From assembly GCF_027587205.1 (NCBI RefSeq), contig NZ_JAPDOD010000038.1, forward strand, positions 1 to 64,000: a stretch of 64,000 nucleotides of DNA. Reading direction: 5' to 3'. This document shows positions 32,031 to 41,400 of the stretch, one piece after another. The translations under genes were made by a program, and so were the position numbers. The stretch comes from Solirubrobacter ginsenosidimutans. GTDB lineage: Bacteria; Actinomycetota; Thermoleophilia; Solirubrobacterales; Solirubrobacteraceae. The notes below the pieces were generated by a model. That model saw nothing but the letters and a program-made list of their open reading frames with translations. It made no database searches and had not been told where the DNA came from. How positions within the stretch are numbered: the stretch's first letter is position 1; the number at the start of each line of letters is the position of its first letter.

Positions 32031-34332
32031 ACGGCTTGGCGAGGAAGCGCTCGCCGTCCTGGAGCCGCGTGTCCTTGCCCGTATAGCCCGAGATGAACAG
32101 CACGTGCGTCTCCGGAGCGCGCTCGGTGATGCGCGTGGCCAGTTCGCGCCCGTTCATGCCGGGCATCAGGATGTCCGTGATCAACAGGTCGGCGTCGGCG
32201 CCGTTGAGCGCCTCCTCCCCCCCGGCCGCCAGCCGCACCTCGTAGCCCGCCGGCTCCAGCACGGCCCGCATCAGCGCGCGGATCGAGTCGTCGTCCTCGA
32301 CGACGAGCACCGAACCTGAGCCGCGCTCGGGCGTCTCGGCGGGCTGCGCCGCGTCGGCCTCCCCCAGCGCTTCGCCGCCGCGCGGGAGGAAGATCGTGAA
32401 CGTCGTGCCGCGCTCGAGACGGCTGTCGACGGCGATCCGCCCGCCGCTCTGGTGGACGATCCCGAAGACCGTCGACAGGCCGAGGCCCGTGCCCTTGCCC
32501 TCCTCCTTGGTGGTGAAGAAGGGCTCGAAGATCTTCGTCTGGGTCTCGGCGTCCATGCCCGTCCCGGTGTCGGTCACGCTCAGGCGCACGTGGCCCTCGT
32601 CGTTCGCCACGGTGGCGATCCGCAGCTTTCCGCGGCCGTCCATCGCGTCGCGGGCGTTGATCGCGAGGTTCATCACGACCTGTTCGAGCTGGCTGCGATC
32701 GGCCACGAGCGGGCACGGTGCGGGATCGAGCTCGAGCGCCATGTCGATCTGCTCGCCGATCAGCCGCGCCAGCAGCGTCTCCATCTCCGCCACGACGGTG
32801 TTGAGGTCCATCGGCTTGGGCCGCAGGGTCTGCCGGCGCCCGAAGGCCAGCAGCCGCTGGGTGAGCTCGGTCGCCCGCTCGCCCGCCCGCTTGGCCTCCT
32901 CGATGAAGGTCCGCTGCGGTTCGTCGAGCTGTGGCAGGGCGAGCTCGGAGAACCCGATCACGCCGGTCATCAGGTTGTTGAAGTCGTGCGCGATGCCGCC
33001 CGCGAGCCGCCCGACCGAATCGAGCTTCTGGGATTGCAGCAGCGCCCGCTCGAGCTCCTTACGGGCGGTGATGTCGCGGGCGATCTCCGCGATCGCCACG
33101 ACCGCGCCGTCGGCGTCGCGGACCGGGGAGAGCGTCAGGCTGACCTCGATCTCCTTCCCGTCGCGCGTCAGGCGCACCATCTCGTGCCCCACGACCGACT
33201 CGCCCCACGCGACGCGGGAGATGATCGAGCGCAGCTCGTCGACCTCGTCGGGTGAGGCCACGAGCTCGATCGAGTTGCCGACCGCCTCGTCGCCCACGTA
33301 GCCGTACATCCGCGCGGCGCCGCGGTTCCAGGTCTGGATCCGGCCGTCGGTGCCGAGCCGCACCATCCCGTCGTCGGCGGACTCGACGATCGCCGCCATC
33401 GCGCGCACGGCCTCCTCCGCCCGCTGGCGCGCCGCGACCTCGGCCGAGAGCTCGGCGGTGCGCTCCTGCACCCGCCGCTCGAGGTGCTCCTGCAGCAGCG
33501 CGCGATCCAGCGCCGCGCCGACCTGGATGCCGAACGCGTCCAGCGTGCGCAGCTCGTCGTCGTCCAGCAGGCGCTCGTCGGGGCCGACGAGCTGGAGCCG
33601 GCCGAGCCCGCCGCCGCCGCTGCGCAGCTCGACCGTGAAGTCCACCGGCGGCGCCTGGTCGAGCGAGGTCATCCGCGAGCACGTCCCCGCCCCGCCCGCG
33701 AGGCGGTCGCCCTCGACCTCCATCCACGCGCCGCGCACGCCGGGCAGCTCGAGCGCCCGTGCCAGCGCCTCGAGCACCACCTCGTGCTGCGTCGAGGAGC
33801 GGTTCAGGCCCTCGGCGAGGCGGTAGAGGAGGTCCAGCGACTGGTAGGAGCGGGTCAGCTCGTCGTCGAGGTGAACCGTCTCCTCGAACGTGGAGAAGAG
33901 GAACTCGAGCACCTGCTCGCGCTCGGCGCCCACCGTCGCGGCGGCGGGCACGCGGCTGCGCTCGACGCCGTCGGCCAGGCAGCGCTGGACGCGCGCGAGC
34001 AGCGACGCGCTCTCGTACGGCTTGCGGACGAAGTTGTCGGCGCCGCAGGCGAGGCCCTCGATCACGTCCTGCGGGCTGGTGAGCGAGGTGAGCAGGATCA
34101 CCGGGGTGTCGTGCAGCACCGGGTCGGCCTTGATCGCGCGGCACAGCGTGTAGCCGTCCATCCGCGGCATCACGACGTCGGTCAGCACGAGCGCTGGATG
34201 GCGCGAATGCGCGATGTCCAGGGCGGCCGCACCGTCGGGCGCCGCGATCGTCTCGTAGCCGGCGCGCTGCAGGAGGAACAGCAGCTGCTCGCGCTGGGTC
34301 GGGCTGTCCTCGACGACCAGGATCTCGCTCAT
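31972..34332 (-). CDS. hybrid sensor histidine kinase: REC-GAF-PAS-HisKA-HATPase-REC
   Basis: The 786-residue cytoplasmic protein starts at ATG 34332, overlapping the cheB stop (ATGA). A receiver domain comes first (ILVVEDSPTQRE ... LVLTDVVMPRMDGYTL). A GAF-like region, a PAS domain (MVRLGTDGRIQTWNRGAARMYGY) and HisKA (VGRLAGGIAHDFNNLMTGV) follow, then an ATPase domain (DTGTGMD, GTGLGLSTVFG) and a final receiver (DLLITDILMPGMNG). No DNA-binding or GGDEF output domain is present. As the last gene of the chemosensory operon it probably takes phosphate from CheA on its first receiver and passes a signal through its own kinase to a regulator encoded elsewhere. No membrane segment is seen. Confidence 0.93.
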   Translation of the reverse strand: MSEILVVEDSPTQREQLLFLLQRAGYETIAAPDGAAALDIAHSRHPALVLTDVVMPRMDGYTLCRAIKADPVLHDTPVILLTSLTSPQDVIEGLACGADNFVRKPYESASLLARVQRCLADGVERSRVPAAATVGAEREQVLEFLFSTFEETVHLDDELTRSYQSLDLLYRLAEGLNRSSTQHEVVLEALARALELPGVRGAWMEVEGDRLAGGAGTCSRMTSLDQAPPVDFTVELRSGGGGLGRLQLVGPDERLLDDDELRTLDAFGIQVGAALDRALLQEHLERRVQERTAELSAEVAARQRAEEAVRAMAAIVESADDGMVRLGTDGRIQTWNRGAARMYGYVGDEAVGNSIELVASPDEVDELRSIISRVAWGESVVGHEMVRLTRDGKEIEVSLTLSPVRDADGAVVAIAEIARDITARKELERALLQSQKLDSVGRLAGGIAHDFNNLMTGVIGFSELALPQLDEPQRTFIEEAKRAGERATELTQRLLAFGRRQTLRPKPMDLNTVVAEMETLLARLIGEQIDMALELDPAPCPLVADRSQLEQVVMNLAINARDAMDGRGKLRIATVANDEGHVRLSVTDTGTGMDAETQTKIFEPFFTTKEEGKGTGLGLSTVFGIVHQSGGRIAVDSRLERGTTFTIFLPRGGEALGEADAAQPAETPERGSGSVLVVEDDDSIRALMRAVLEPAGYEVRLAAGGEEALNGADADLLITDILMPGMNGRELATRITERAPETHVLFISGYTGKDTRLQDGERFLAKPFTPSALLEQVQALLTADRS

Positions 34333-35369
34333 CGCACCCGCTCCATCTCGACGGCCCATAGCGCCTCCGCGATCGCGGCGGGAGGAAGCACCTCGCACGC
34401 CGCCTTGAGGCGGACGGCCTCGCCGGGCATGCCGAAGATGACGCTCGACGCCTCGTCCTGGGCGATCGTCAGGCCGCCGGCGTCGCGCATCTGCCGCAGG
34501 CCGTCGGCGCCGTCGCGGCCCATGCCGGTCAACAGGATGCCGACCGCCTCACGCCCGCAGGTCGACGCGACCGAGCTGAAGAGCCTGCTGATCGATGGCC
34601 GGAACCCGTTCATCGGGGGTCCATGGTCGAGGTTGAGGCGCCCGTCGCGCGTGACCGTCATGTGACGGCCGCCGCCCGCGACGTGCACGGTCCCCGCCCG
34701 CAACGCCTCGCCCTGGCTCGCGACCACCACCTCCATCGGCGTCCGCGTGCCCAGCCATTCGACGAACCCATCGATGAACCCGTCGGAGATGTGCTGGACG
34801 AGCAGCACCGGGACGCCGAGCGTGCCCGGCAGCGCGGCCAGGATCGCGGAGATCGCCTGCGGGCCGCCGGTCGAGGCGCCGATCGCGACCACCTTCGCCT
34901 CGTGCGGGCGCGGGAAGCGGTTGGACGGATGCGTGCCGTTCACCTGGCGCCCGTTCCAGCGGCGGACGACCTTGACCTCGGCCATCAGCTTCAGCGTGCG
35001 CAGGAGCTCCGCGGCCGACTCCTCATGCCCCTCGTCCCACAGTGCCGGTGGCTTCGAGAGCAGGATCAGCGCGCCCGCCTCAAGCGCCGTGAAGCCGCCG
35101 CGGGTCTCGGACTGGCTGGAGCTCGCGGTCGCCATCACGATCGGCGTGGGCGTGCTCGCCATGATCTGGCGCGTCGCCTCGTAGCCGTCCACGTTGGGCA
35201 TGTGGACGTCCATCAGGATCACGTCCGGGCGCAGGCTGGCGGCCAGCTCGACCGCTTCGCGCCCGTCCTTGGCGGCGCCGACGACCTCGATGCCCGGGTC
35301 GTCCTCCAGCAGGTAGCTGAGGTAGGCGCGGGTGACCGCGGAGTCCTCGGCCAGCAGCACCCGGATCAT
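34329..35369 (-). CDS. cheB: CheB, chemoreceptor glutamate methylesterase
   Basis: The 346-residue protein starts at ATG 35369, overlapping the cheA stop (ATGA). The receiver domain has D9, D54 (VILMDVHMP) and K106. The methylesterase triad is S166 in GASTGGP, H193 in LVQHISDGF and D286 in GMGRDGADG. It removes methyl groups added by CheR, resetting receptor sensitivity, when phosphorylated by CheA. All catalytic residues are present, so adaptation should work. No CheD or CheC gene is nearby, so CheB/CheR is the only visible adaptation loop. Confidence 0.95.
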   Translation of the reverse strand: MIRVLLAEDSAVTRAYLSYLLEDDPGIEVVGAAKDGREAVELAASLRPDVILMDVHMPNVDGYEATRQIMASTPTPIVMATASSSQSETRGGFTALEAGALILLSKPPALWDEGHEESAAELLRTLKLMAEVKVVRRWNGRQVNGTHPSNRFPRPHEAKVVAIGASTGGPQAISAILAALPGTLGVPVLLVQHISDGFIDGFVEWLGTRTPMEVVVASQGEALRAGTVHVAGGGRHMTVTRDGRLNLDHGPPMNGFRPSISRLFSSVASTCGREAVGILLTGMGRDGADGLRQMRDAGGLTIAQDEASSVIFGMPGEAVRLKAACEVLPPAAIAEALWAVEMERVR

Positions 35370-37528
35370 GGCCTGACCCCGAGCCGGTTGATGATCTCGA
35401 GCAGGTTGGACTGCTCGAAGCTCGACTTGACGACGTAGGCGTTCGCGCCCACCTCGATCCCGCGCTCCTTGTCCTCGCGCGCCTCGAGCGCGCTGACGAG
35501 CACCACCGGAAGGTCCTGCAGGCGCTCGTCGGCGCGGATGCGCTGGGTGAGCTCGAAGCCGTTCATGCGCGGCATGTCGACGTCGGAGACGACGAGATCG
35601 AAGCGCTCGCTCTTGAGCGTCGTCCACGCGTCGAGCCCGTCGACGGCGACCTTGACCTGGTAGCCGGCGAGCTCGAGCAGGCCGCGCTCCATCGCGCGGG
35701 TGGTGACGGCGTCGTCGACGACGAGCACCCACGGCGGGCCGTCGGGCTCCGGCGCGGGCTCGGCGATCTCGGGGCTCGTGTCAGCGATCGTCCGCGCCTC
35801 GGCCGCACCCGCGACGAGGTCGGCCGGGCGCAGGACGAGGACCAGCTCGCCGGCGCCGAGCAACCCCGCGGCGGCGACGTTGCGCACGCGGATCAGCGGC
35901 GGCTCGAAGTCCTTCACGAGCACCTCGCGGTCGCCGACGATCTCGTCGACGAGGACGCCGGCCCGCTGTCCGCCAGCATTGAGGATCGCGCACGCGAGTC
36001 GCTCGCTCGGAGCGTGCGACGCCTCGATCCCGAGCAGGTTCGCCAGCGGCGCGCACGGCAGCAGCTCGCCCTCGTAGCGGATCTTCAGCTGCCCGCCCTG
36101 GGTCAGCGGCTCGGGGGCGATCGCGCGGTCGACGTTCTCGATCGGCAGGAGGAAGCGCTGCTCGCCGGCGCGCACCAGCAGGCCGCGGAAGGTCGCGATC
36201 GTCGCGGGCGCGATCAGCCGGATCGTCGTGCCCTCGCCCGGGCGGGTGTCGAGCTGGACCTCGCCGCCGAGCTTGGTGACCTGCTCCTTGACGATCGCCA
36301 GCCCGAGCCCGTGGCCGGACACGTCGGTGATGACGAAGCTCGTGCTCAACCCCGAGCGGAAGACGAGCGCCAGCGCCTCCTCCTCGGACGCCGGAACCGC
36401 GATCCGCGCGCGGCGGGCGGCGTCCTGGACGCGCTGCGCGTCGATCCCGCGGCCGTCGTCGGTGAGGACGAACTCGACGCGGCCGCGTTCGAGGGGGCGG
36501 ACCGTGGCCGTGAGGCGGCCGATCGCGGGCTTGCCCAGCGCGGTGCGCTCGTCTGCGGGCTCAAGGCCGTGGTCGACGGCGTTGCGCACCATGTGGATGA
36601 GCGGGCCCTTGATCGCCTCCAGCACCCGCCGGTCGACCCGCAGCTCGCCGCCGGTGGCGGAGAACTCGACGCGCTTGTCCTGGCTCTGCGCGAGGTCGCG
36701 GACCATCAGCGGCAGCAGGTCGAGCACGCTGGAGGCGGGCATCATGCGCACGCGCTGGGCCTGCTCGAGCAGGCCGTCTACGGCGCCCGCGATCGAGCGC
36801 CGGTCGCGCCGCAGCCCGGTGACCATCGCGCGCGCGGTCGCTTCCAGCGCGCGGATCTCGGCCAGCGGGTCCTCGGCGCGATGGGCGTGGCGCAGCCGCT
36901 CGTGGAACGCCTCGGCGCCGGTGACCCACTCGTCCGCGGCGAGCTTGATCGCCAGCAACTCCTCGCCCCGCCGCAGGAGGACGTCGAGGTCGTCGGTCGC
37001 CATCCGGATCGTCGCGGCGCGCTTGGCCGCGACCGCGGGCCCGGGGACGGCAACCGGCGCATCCGGCTCCGCCGCCGGCTCGGGCTCGGGTTCGGGTTCC
37101 GGTGCACGCTTCGGCTGCGGCGCGATGTCATCCGGGTCGATCACCGCGCGGTCCAGGCGCTCCAGAAGGTCCGGCGGCACGGGCGTCCCCGGGCCGCTCG
37201 CGACGAGCACCGCGATCGCCGCGACCGCCTCGTCGAGCAGGGAGATCACCGCCTCGCCCGGCAGGGTTTCCGAGCGCTTGAGGACGCTCAGCAGCGCCTC
37301 ACAGCTCGCGCAGAGGCGCTCGACGTCGCGCTGACCCACGGACCGCGCCGCGCCCTTGAGCGTGTGCATGTCGCGAAAGGTCGACTCGACCAGCGCCCGG
37401 GCCTCCTCCTCCGGCCGCTCGGCGGACAGCTCCAGCAGGTGGCGGCGGAGCGCGACCAGGTGCTCGTCGGCCTCGACGGCGAACGTCGCAAGCAGCCGCG
37501 CCATCAGCTCCGAGTCACGCCTCGGCAT
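35366..37528 (-). CDS. cheA: CheA-REC hybrid chemotaxis kinase
   Basis: The 720-residue protein has an HPt domain with phospho-acceptor H55 ([14 protein letters not shown]), then a Glu/Pro-rich linker (PEPEPEPEP near 142-150). The helical dimer domain, the ATPase ([33 protein letters not shown]) and a CheW-like domain follow. A C-terminal receiver ([13 protein letters not shown] ... [16 protein letters not shown]) ends the protein. No CheY gene is present, so the fused receiver may be a phosphate sink or the direct output, as in WspE and FrzE. The start at ATG 37528 overlaps the mcp 3' end by 14 bases; ATG 37504 is an alternative. Confidence 0.95.
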   Translation of the reverse strand: MPRRDSELMARLLATFAVEADEHLVALRRHLLELSAERPEEEARALVESTFRDMHTLKGAARSVGQRDVERLCASCEALLSVLKRSETLPGEAVISLLDEAVAAIAVLVASGPGTPVPPDLLERLDRAVIDPDDIAPQPKRAPEPEPEPEPAAEPDAPVAVPGPAVAAKRAATIRMATDDLDVLLRRGEELLAIKLAADEWVTGAEAFHERLRHAHRAEDPLAEIRALEATARAMVTGLRRDRRSIAGAVDGLLEQAQRVRMMPASSVLDLLPLMVRDLAQSQDKRVEFSATGGELRVDRRVLEAIKGPLIHMVRNAVDHGLEPADERTALGKPAIGRLTATVRPLERGRVEFVLTDDGRGIDAQRVQDAARRARIAVPASEEEALALVFRSGLSTSFVITDVSGHGLGLAIVKEQVTKLGGEVQLDTRPGEGTTIRLIAPATIATFRGLLVRAGEQRFLLPIENVDRAIAPEPLTQGGQLKIRYEGELLPCAPLANLLGIEASHAPSERLACAILNAGGQRAGVLVDEIVGDREVLVKDFEPPLIRVRNVAAAGLLGAGELVLVLRPADLVAGAAEARTIADTSPEIAEPAPEPDGPPWVLVVDDAVTTRAMERGLLELAGYQVKVAVDGLDAWTTLKSERFDLVVSDVDMPRMNGFELTQRIRADERLQDLPVVLVSALEAREDKERGIEVGANAYVVKSSFEQSNLLEIINRLGVRP

Positions 37529-39017
37529 ACGCCCCCGCGAGCGTGCGGTCGCGGCGACCGTTCGGCGAGACGAGGTCGGTGAGGCGCTTGGAGAGGTTGT
37601 CGAGCTCGCGCGCGGCCTGCTCGACCTGGCGGGTCGCGGCCATGTTCTGCGACGACGCCTCGCGGATGTTCTGCATCGCCAGCGCGACCTGGTCGACCCC
37701 GGTCATCTGCTGCTGGGAGGACGCGAGGATCTGCTGGGCGGAGTCCGCGGCCTGCGCGAGCCGGTCGCCCAGCTGGCGGATCGCCTCGCCCGCCTCGGTC
37801 GTGATCGCCTCGCCCGCCTCACTGGCCTTGACGCCCTGCTCGGCGGCCATCACGGCGGCCTGCGTCGCACCCTGGATCTCGCTCAGGATGTCGCGGATCT
37901 GCGACGTCGCCTGGCGCGACTGCTCGGCCAGCGACTTCACCTCGGAGGCGACGACGGCGAAGCCGCGCCCCGCGTCCCCCGCCTTGGCGGCTTCGATGCC
38001 CGCGTTGACGCTGAGCAGGTTCGACTGCTCCGCGAGCCCGTTGACGGTGCGGACGATCTCGCCGATCGCCTGCGCCTGGTCGGAGAGCGTGAGGATGCGC
38101 TCCGCCAGCGCCTCCATCCGCGCCCGCGCCTCTTGCGTGCCGCGCACGCTCTCGTCGACGGCGCGCCGGCCGTCGCGCGAGATCTCCGCCGTCTCGCGCA
38201 CGTCCTTGGCTACGAGCCGCGCCTTCTCGGTCGTCAGCGCCACGGTCTGTCTGACCTCGTCGGCGGTCGCGGTCGTCTGGTGGATCGCGGTCTCCTCCTC
38301 CGCCGCGCCGCTGGCCTGCTGCGCGGTGGCGGCGAGGATGCCGGTGGAGGCCGACGCGATCGTGGCGACCGCGTCGTGCAGGTGGCGGGTGACCGCGCGC
38401 CCGAGCCCCCAGGCGATCAGGACCCCGAGGATCATCGCCGCGGCGGCCACTGCGACGAGCAGCCAGATCGAGCGCAGCGCGTCGTCGGCCGCCTCCGTGG
38501 CGGTCGTCCCTGACCGCTTGCGCTCCGCCGCGACGAGGTCGACGGCCAGGTTGCGCATCGACGAGCGGACCGGGATGACGTTCTCGTTGTAGGCCTTCAG
38601 CGCCCCGGCGTCGTCACCTGACCGCTTGAGGTCGACAGCGTTTTGGACGGCGGTGTGCCACTGGTCGAGCTGGCGGACGACCTCCGACCAGCCGGAGACC
38701 TGCGCGGGCGTCGTGCTGGACTCGCGCACGCCGACCGCGGCCGCGCGGGCCACCTTGAAGCGCTCCTCGAGCGTGTCGATCGTCGCGGCGCGGCCGGTCA
38801 GGAGGTAGCTCGTCATCGCGACCGACGACGCGTCCAGGCCCTGAAGCGACTCAGTTCCGCCGAGGGCGCGGTCCTGCAGCGTCGCGACCGCGGAGGTGAA
38901 GTTCTCGCGGGAGGAGCGCAACGAGAGGATCGCGAACACCGCGGTCCCGAGCATCAGCACGAGCACCACGCCGTATCCGGCGGCGATCCGCCGGCCGATC
39001 GTCTGGTTGCGCATCAC
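37515..39017 (-). CDS. methyl-accepting chemoreceptor with extracellular four-helix-type domain
   Basis: The 500-residue protein has two membrane segments (about 10-32 and 184-206). These flank a roughly 150-residue helical external domain of the 4HB type, with no recognisable ligand motif. A short HAMP-like or linker region is followed by the signalling coiled coil, with the conserved hairpin tip ETQ-type segment near [26 protein letters not shown] and [18 protein letters not shown]. The C terminus ends AGAYAEA without a CheR-tethering pentapeptide, which fits a CheR carrying TPR repeats. It is the only receptor in the operon. It starts at ATG 39017 or 39014, eleven bases after cheW. Confidence 0.94.
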   Translation of the reverse strand: MMRNQTIGRRIAAGYGVVLVLMLGTAVFAILSLRSSRENFTSAVATLQDRALGGTESLQGLDASSVAMTSYLLTGRAATIDTLEERFKVARAAAVGVRESSTTPAQVSGWSEVVRQLDQWHTAVQNAVDLKRSGDDAGALKAYNENVIPVRSSMRNLAVDLVAAERKRSGTTATEAADDALRSIWLLVAVAAAAMILGVLIAWGLGRAVTRHLHDAVATIASASTGILAATAQQASGAAEEETAIHQTTATADEVRQTVALTTEKARLVAKDVRETAEISRDGRRAVDESVRGTQEARARMEALAERILTLSDQAQAIGEIVRTVNGLAEQSNLLSVNAGIEAAKAGDAGRGFAVVASEVKSLAEQSRQATSQIRDILSEIQGATQAAVMAAEQGVKASEAGEAITTEAGEAIRQLGDRLAQAADSAQQILASSQQQMTGVDQVALAMQNIREASSQNMAATRQVEQAARELDNLSKRLTDLVSPNGRRDRTLAGAYAEA

Positions 39018-39027
39018 GGCATCTCTT

Positions 39028-39561
39028 TCATTCGTCGTCGATGCGCAGCCGCGGGTCCGCGGCGAGCGCTTCCAGGTCCAATACGGTCACGAGGTCGCGG
39101 TCGAGGTCCTGCACCCGCTCGCGCGTGGTCTGCTCCACGGTTTCGGCCGCGATCCCGAACGTCATGCCGTCGACGGCCACCGCGACGGTCTGGGTCAGCT
39201 CGGCGCTTGGGTCGCCGTGCGGGACGAGCTGGCGGCGCAGATCCATCACCGGCAGCACGCGCCCGCGATGGTTGACCACGCCCAGGAGGAAGCCGGGCGT
39301 GCCGGGCACCGGCGTCGGGCTTCCCAACGGCGTCGCTTCGAGCACGTGCTCCGCCGCGAGCGCGAAGCGGTCGCCGCAGAGCGTGATCCGCACGTAGTCA
39401 CGGCCGGCGTCGCCGGTGTCGGCGGCGGGGGGAATCGCGAGCAGGCGCGCGCGCTCGGCCAGCACAGCGCGCTCCTCCTCGGGCGTCTGAGTCTCGACGA
39501 GGGCGCGGCGCGCCGCCGCCAGGCGCTCGCGGGCCAGGTCCCAATCGAACGTCTGCGTCAT
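39028..39561 (-). CDS. cheW: CheW-like coupling protein (second copy)
   Basis: The 177-residue protein has a 50-residue helical N-terminal extension ([25 protein letters not shown]) before the CheW fold ([21 protein letters not shown] ... [16 protein letters not shown]). It links receptor to CheA. Its ATG overlaps the cheR stop (ATGA). The extension is the kind seen in WspD-like proteins; this sets it apart from the shorter CheW encoded first in the operon. Confidence 0.9.
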   Translation of the reverse strand: MTQTFDWDLARERLAAARRALVETQTPEEERAVLAERARLLAIPPAADTGDAGRDYVRITLCGDRFALAAEHVLEATPLGSPTPVPGTPGFLLGVVNHRGRVLPVMDLRRQLVPHGDPSAELTQTVAVAVDGMTFGIAAETVEQTTRERVQDLDRDLVTVLDLEALAADPRLRIDDE

Positions 39562-40751
39562 CGCTCGACCCGGGCCAGGAGCGAGGCGGGCGCGTGCTCG
39601 CCGAAGAGCTCGGCGGCGGTCGTGAGGCTGCGGCGGCCGGACTCCTCGTCGCCGCGACGCAACAGCAGCGAGCCGAGCCGGAAGTGGGCATTGGCCGAGT
39701 CGGGCTCGCTGTAGATCGCGCGTCGGACGGCGGCGATCGCGGCGGGCAGATCCCCGCGCTCCTCCTCGACGGCGGCGGTCAGCAGGTGCGCCTCGGCGTC
39801 GAGCGGGTCGTCGCGGAGCGCCTGCAGGCAGAGGGCGATGGCGTCGTCGAGCTGGCCGCGGTCGGCGGCCGCGCGGGCGCGCTGGAGCGCGGACTCGAGC
39901 GGGGGCGCGGCGGGCGTCTTGCGCTGGTCCGGTTGGGCTTGGGTGGGCACCGGTGGAGCGCTGTCGCGCCGGCGCAGCAGCCGGACACCGGCGAGCTCCA
40001 CCGGCGCCAGCAGGTTCGCCTCGGACGCGGGCGTGGAGTCCAGCGGGCTCACCACCAGCCAGCCCTCGGGCGCGAGCGCCCGCCCGAGCCGCACCACGGC
40101 CTCGTGGCGGATGTCGTCGGCCAGGTACATCAGGACGTTGCGGCAGACGATCAGGTCCAGCGAGCCGGGGTAGGCCTCGGTCGCGAGGTTCAGCGGCGCG
40201 AACTGCACCATCGCGCGGATCCGCTCGTCGACGACGTGGCGCCTGGGATCGCGCGAGTCGAAGTGGCCGCGCGCCCAGACGGGCAGGTCGCGCAGCGCCC
40301 AGTCGCCGTAGACGCCGGAGCGGGCGACCTCGAGCGCGTGCGTGTCGAGGTCTGAGGCCTGGATCGACACCCGCCAGCCGGTGCGATCGGGGAGCAGGCG
40401 GTCGACCACCATCGCGAGCGAGTACGGCTCCTGTCCCGCGGCGCAACCCGCGCTCCAGAGCGACAGGCGCAGGTCGCCCGCCGCGCGGCGCTGGGCGATC
40501 AGGTCGGGCAGCACGCGCTCGACCAGGGCGGCGTACAGCGCCGCGTCGCGGAAGAAGTAGCTCTCCTGGATCGTCAATGCGCGGATCAGCGCGCGCCAGC
40601 GCGGATCGGTGGTCGGCTGCGCGCGCAGCGCGTCCAGCAGCTCGCGCGGCGCGTCGGTGGCGCCGTCGAGCGCGCGCTCGAGATCCGCCTCACGGCGCGC
40701 GGGGAAGTCGAGCCCGAGCCGGTCGCGCACGAGCGTCCGGGCCTCGTCCAT
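39558..40751 (-). CDS. cheR: CheR methyltransferase with C-terminal TPR repeats
   Basis: The 397-residue protein has a CheR catalytic domain (about 1-260). It carries IQESYFFRDAALYAAL, the SAM motif LWSAGCAAGQEPYSLAM, DLDTHALEVARSGVYGDWALRDLP and VCRNVLMYL. After a Pro-rich linker (near 275-290) come about three TPR units (ALQRARAAADRGQLDDAIALC onward). TPR-fused CheR proteins are known from Wsp/Frz-type systems, where the repeats replace pentapeptide docking. It methylates glutamates of the neighbouring receptor. Start ATG 40751; the stop overlaps the following cheW. Confidence 0.94.
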   Translation of the reverse strand: MDEARTLVRDRLGLDFPARREADLERALDGATDAPRELLDALRAQPTTDPRWRALIRALTIQESYFFRDAALYAALVERVLPDLIAQRRAAGDLRLSLWSAGCAAGQEPYSLAMVVDRLLPDRTGWRVSIQASDLDTHALEVARSGVYGDWALRDLPVWARGHFDSRDPRRHVVDERIRAMVQFAPLNLATEAYPGSLDLIVCRNVLMYLADDIRHEAVVRLGRALAPEGWLVVSPLDSTPASEANLLAPVELAGVRLLRRRDSAPPVPTQAQPDQRKTPAAPPLESALQRARAAADRGQLDDAIALCLQALRDDPLDAEAHLLTAAVEEERGDLPAAIAAVRRAIYSEPDSANAHFRLGSLLLRRGDEESGRRSLTTAAELFGEHAPASLLARVER

Positions 40752-40768
40752 GACGTCGCCCGGGAGCG

Positions 40769-41245
40769 TCAGCGCGCTGCTCCCGTGAGCGCCGCGTCGA
40801 GCGCGACCTCGTCGTCGGCGGTGAGGAAGGCATCGAGGTCGTAGATCGCGAGCACGCCGTCCTCGAGTGACGCCACGCCCGCCATCGGCGCCGGTGACTG
40901 CTCGACCGGCGGGCCGATCCGGCCGCGCTCGATGGAGATCACGCCGAGGACGTCGTCGACCGGCAGGGCGACGCGGCGCGTGTTCGTGCGTGCCAGGACG
41001 AGGCGTGCGCTCGGACCGCGCTCAGTGGTGGGACGCCCGATGCGCAGATCGAGATCGAGGACCGGCACGATCTCTCCGCCGACATTGACCGCCCCTCGGA
41101 TCCCCATCGGCGACTCAGGCAGCGGGGACACCGCGACCATGCCGACGACCCGCGCGACGGCCGCCAGCGGAAATGCCCAACTTTGCCCGCCGACGACCAC
41201 GGCGACGAGCTCGACATCGTCTCCAGCGCTGCGTTCGCGCCCCAT
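40769..41245 (-). CDS. cheW: CheW-like coupling protein (first copy)
   Basis: The 158-residue protein starts at ATG 41245 and is a single CheW domain (VELVAVVVGGQSWAFPLAAVARVVG ... GAVNVGGEIVPVLDLDLRIG). It is the first gene of the seven-gene chemosensory operon. The following cheR begins 17 bp after its stop. The pair of CheW proteins, one plain and one extended, mirrors WspB/WspD. A TATACC box lies nine to fifteen bases before the ATG, but I found no matching -35 sequence, so the promoter is undetermined. Confidence 0.9.
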   Translation of the reverse strand: MGRERSAGDDVELVAVVVGGQSWAFPLAAVARVVGMVAVSPLPESPMGIRGAVNVGGEIVPVLDLDLRIGRPTTERGPSARLVLARTNTRRVALPVDDVLGVISIERGRIGPPVEQSPAPMAGVASLEDGVLAIYDLDAFLTADDEVALDAALTGAAR

Positions 41246-41360
41246 TCCGCGGTCGGTATAGCGCGGTCCGAGACACCGCGGAGCCGGTTCATCGCGGCGC
41301 GCGCGCGAATCCCGCATGAGAGCACAGCGCGCCGGATTTCGGCTGGGGTATATCCCCAAG

Positions 41361-41392
41361 TCAGCGCGCGGACTTACGCGTCCGCGCGCTGA
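41361..41392 (-). terminator. hairpin terminator after the arylsulfotransferase gene
   Basis: A perfect 13-bp GC-rich stem (TCAGCGCGCGGAC and complement) with a TTACGC loop starts nine bases after the stop at 41401. No T tract follows. It separates this gene from the chemosensory operon. Confidence 0.7.
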
Positions 41393-41400
41393 GCAATGAG

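Noticed and set aside
41341..41360. Second hairpin (CTTGGGG-ATATA-CCCCAG type) before the chemosensory operon
   Set aside because: Stem of about six bp next to a stronger terminator; could be chance, and no promoter pair could be placed on it.
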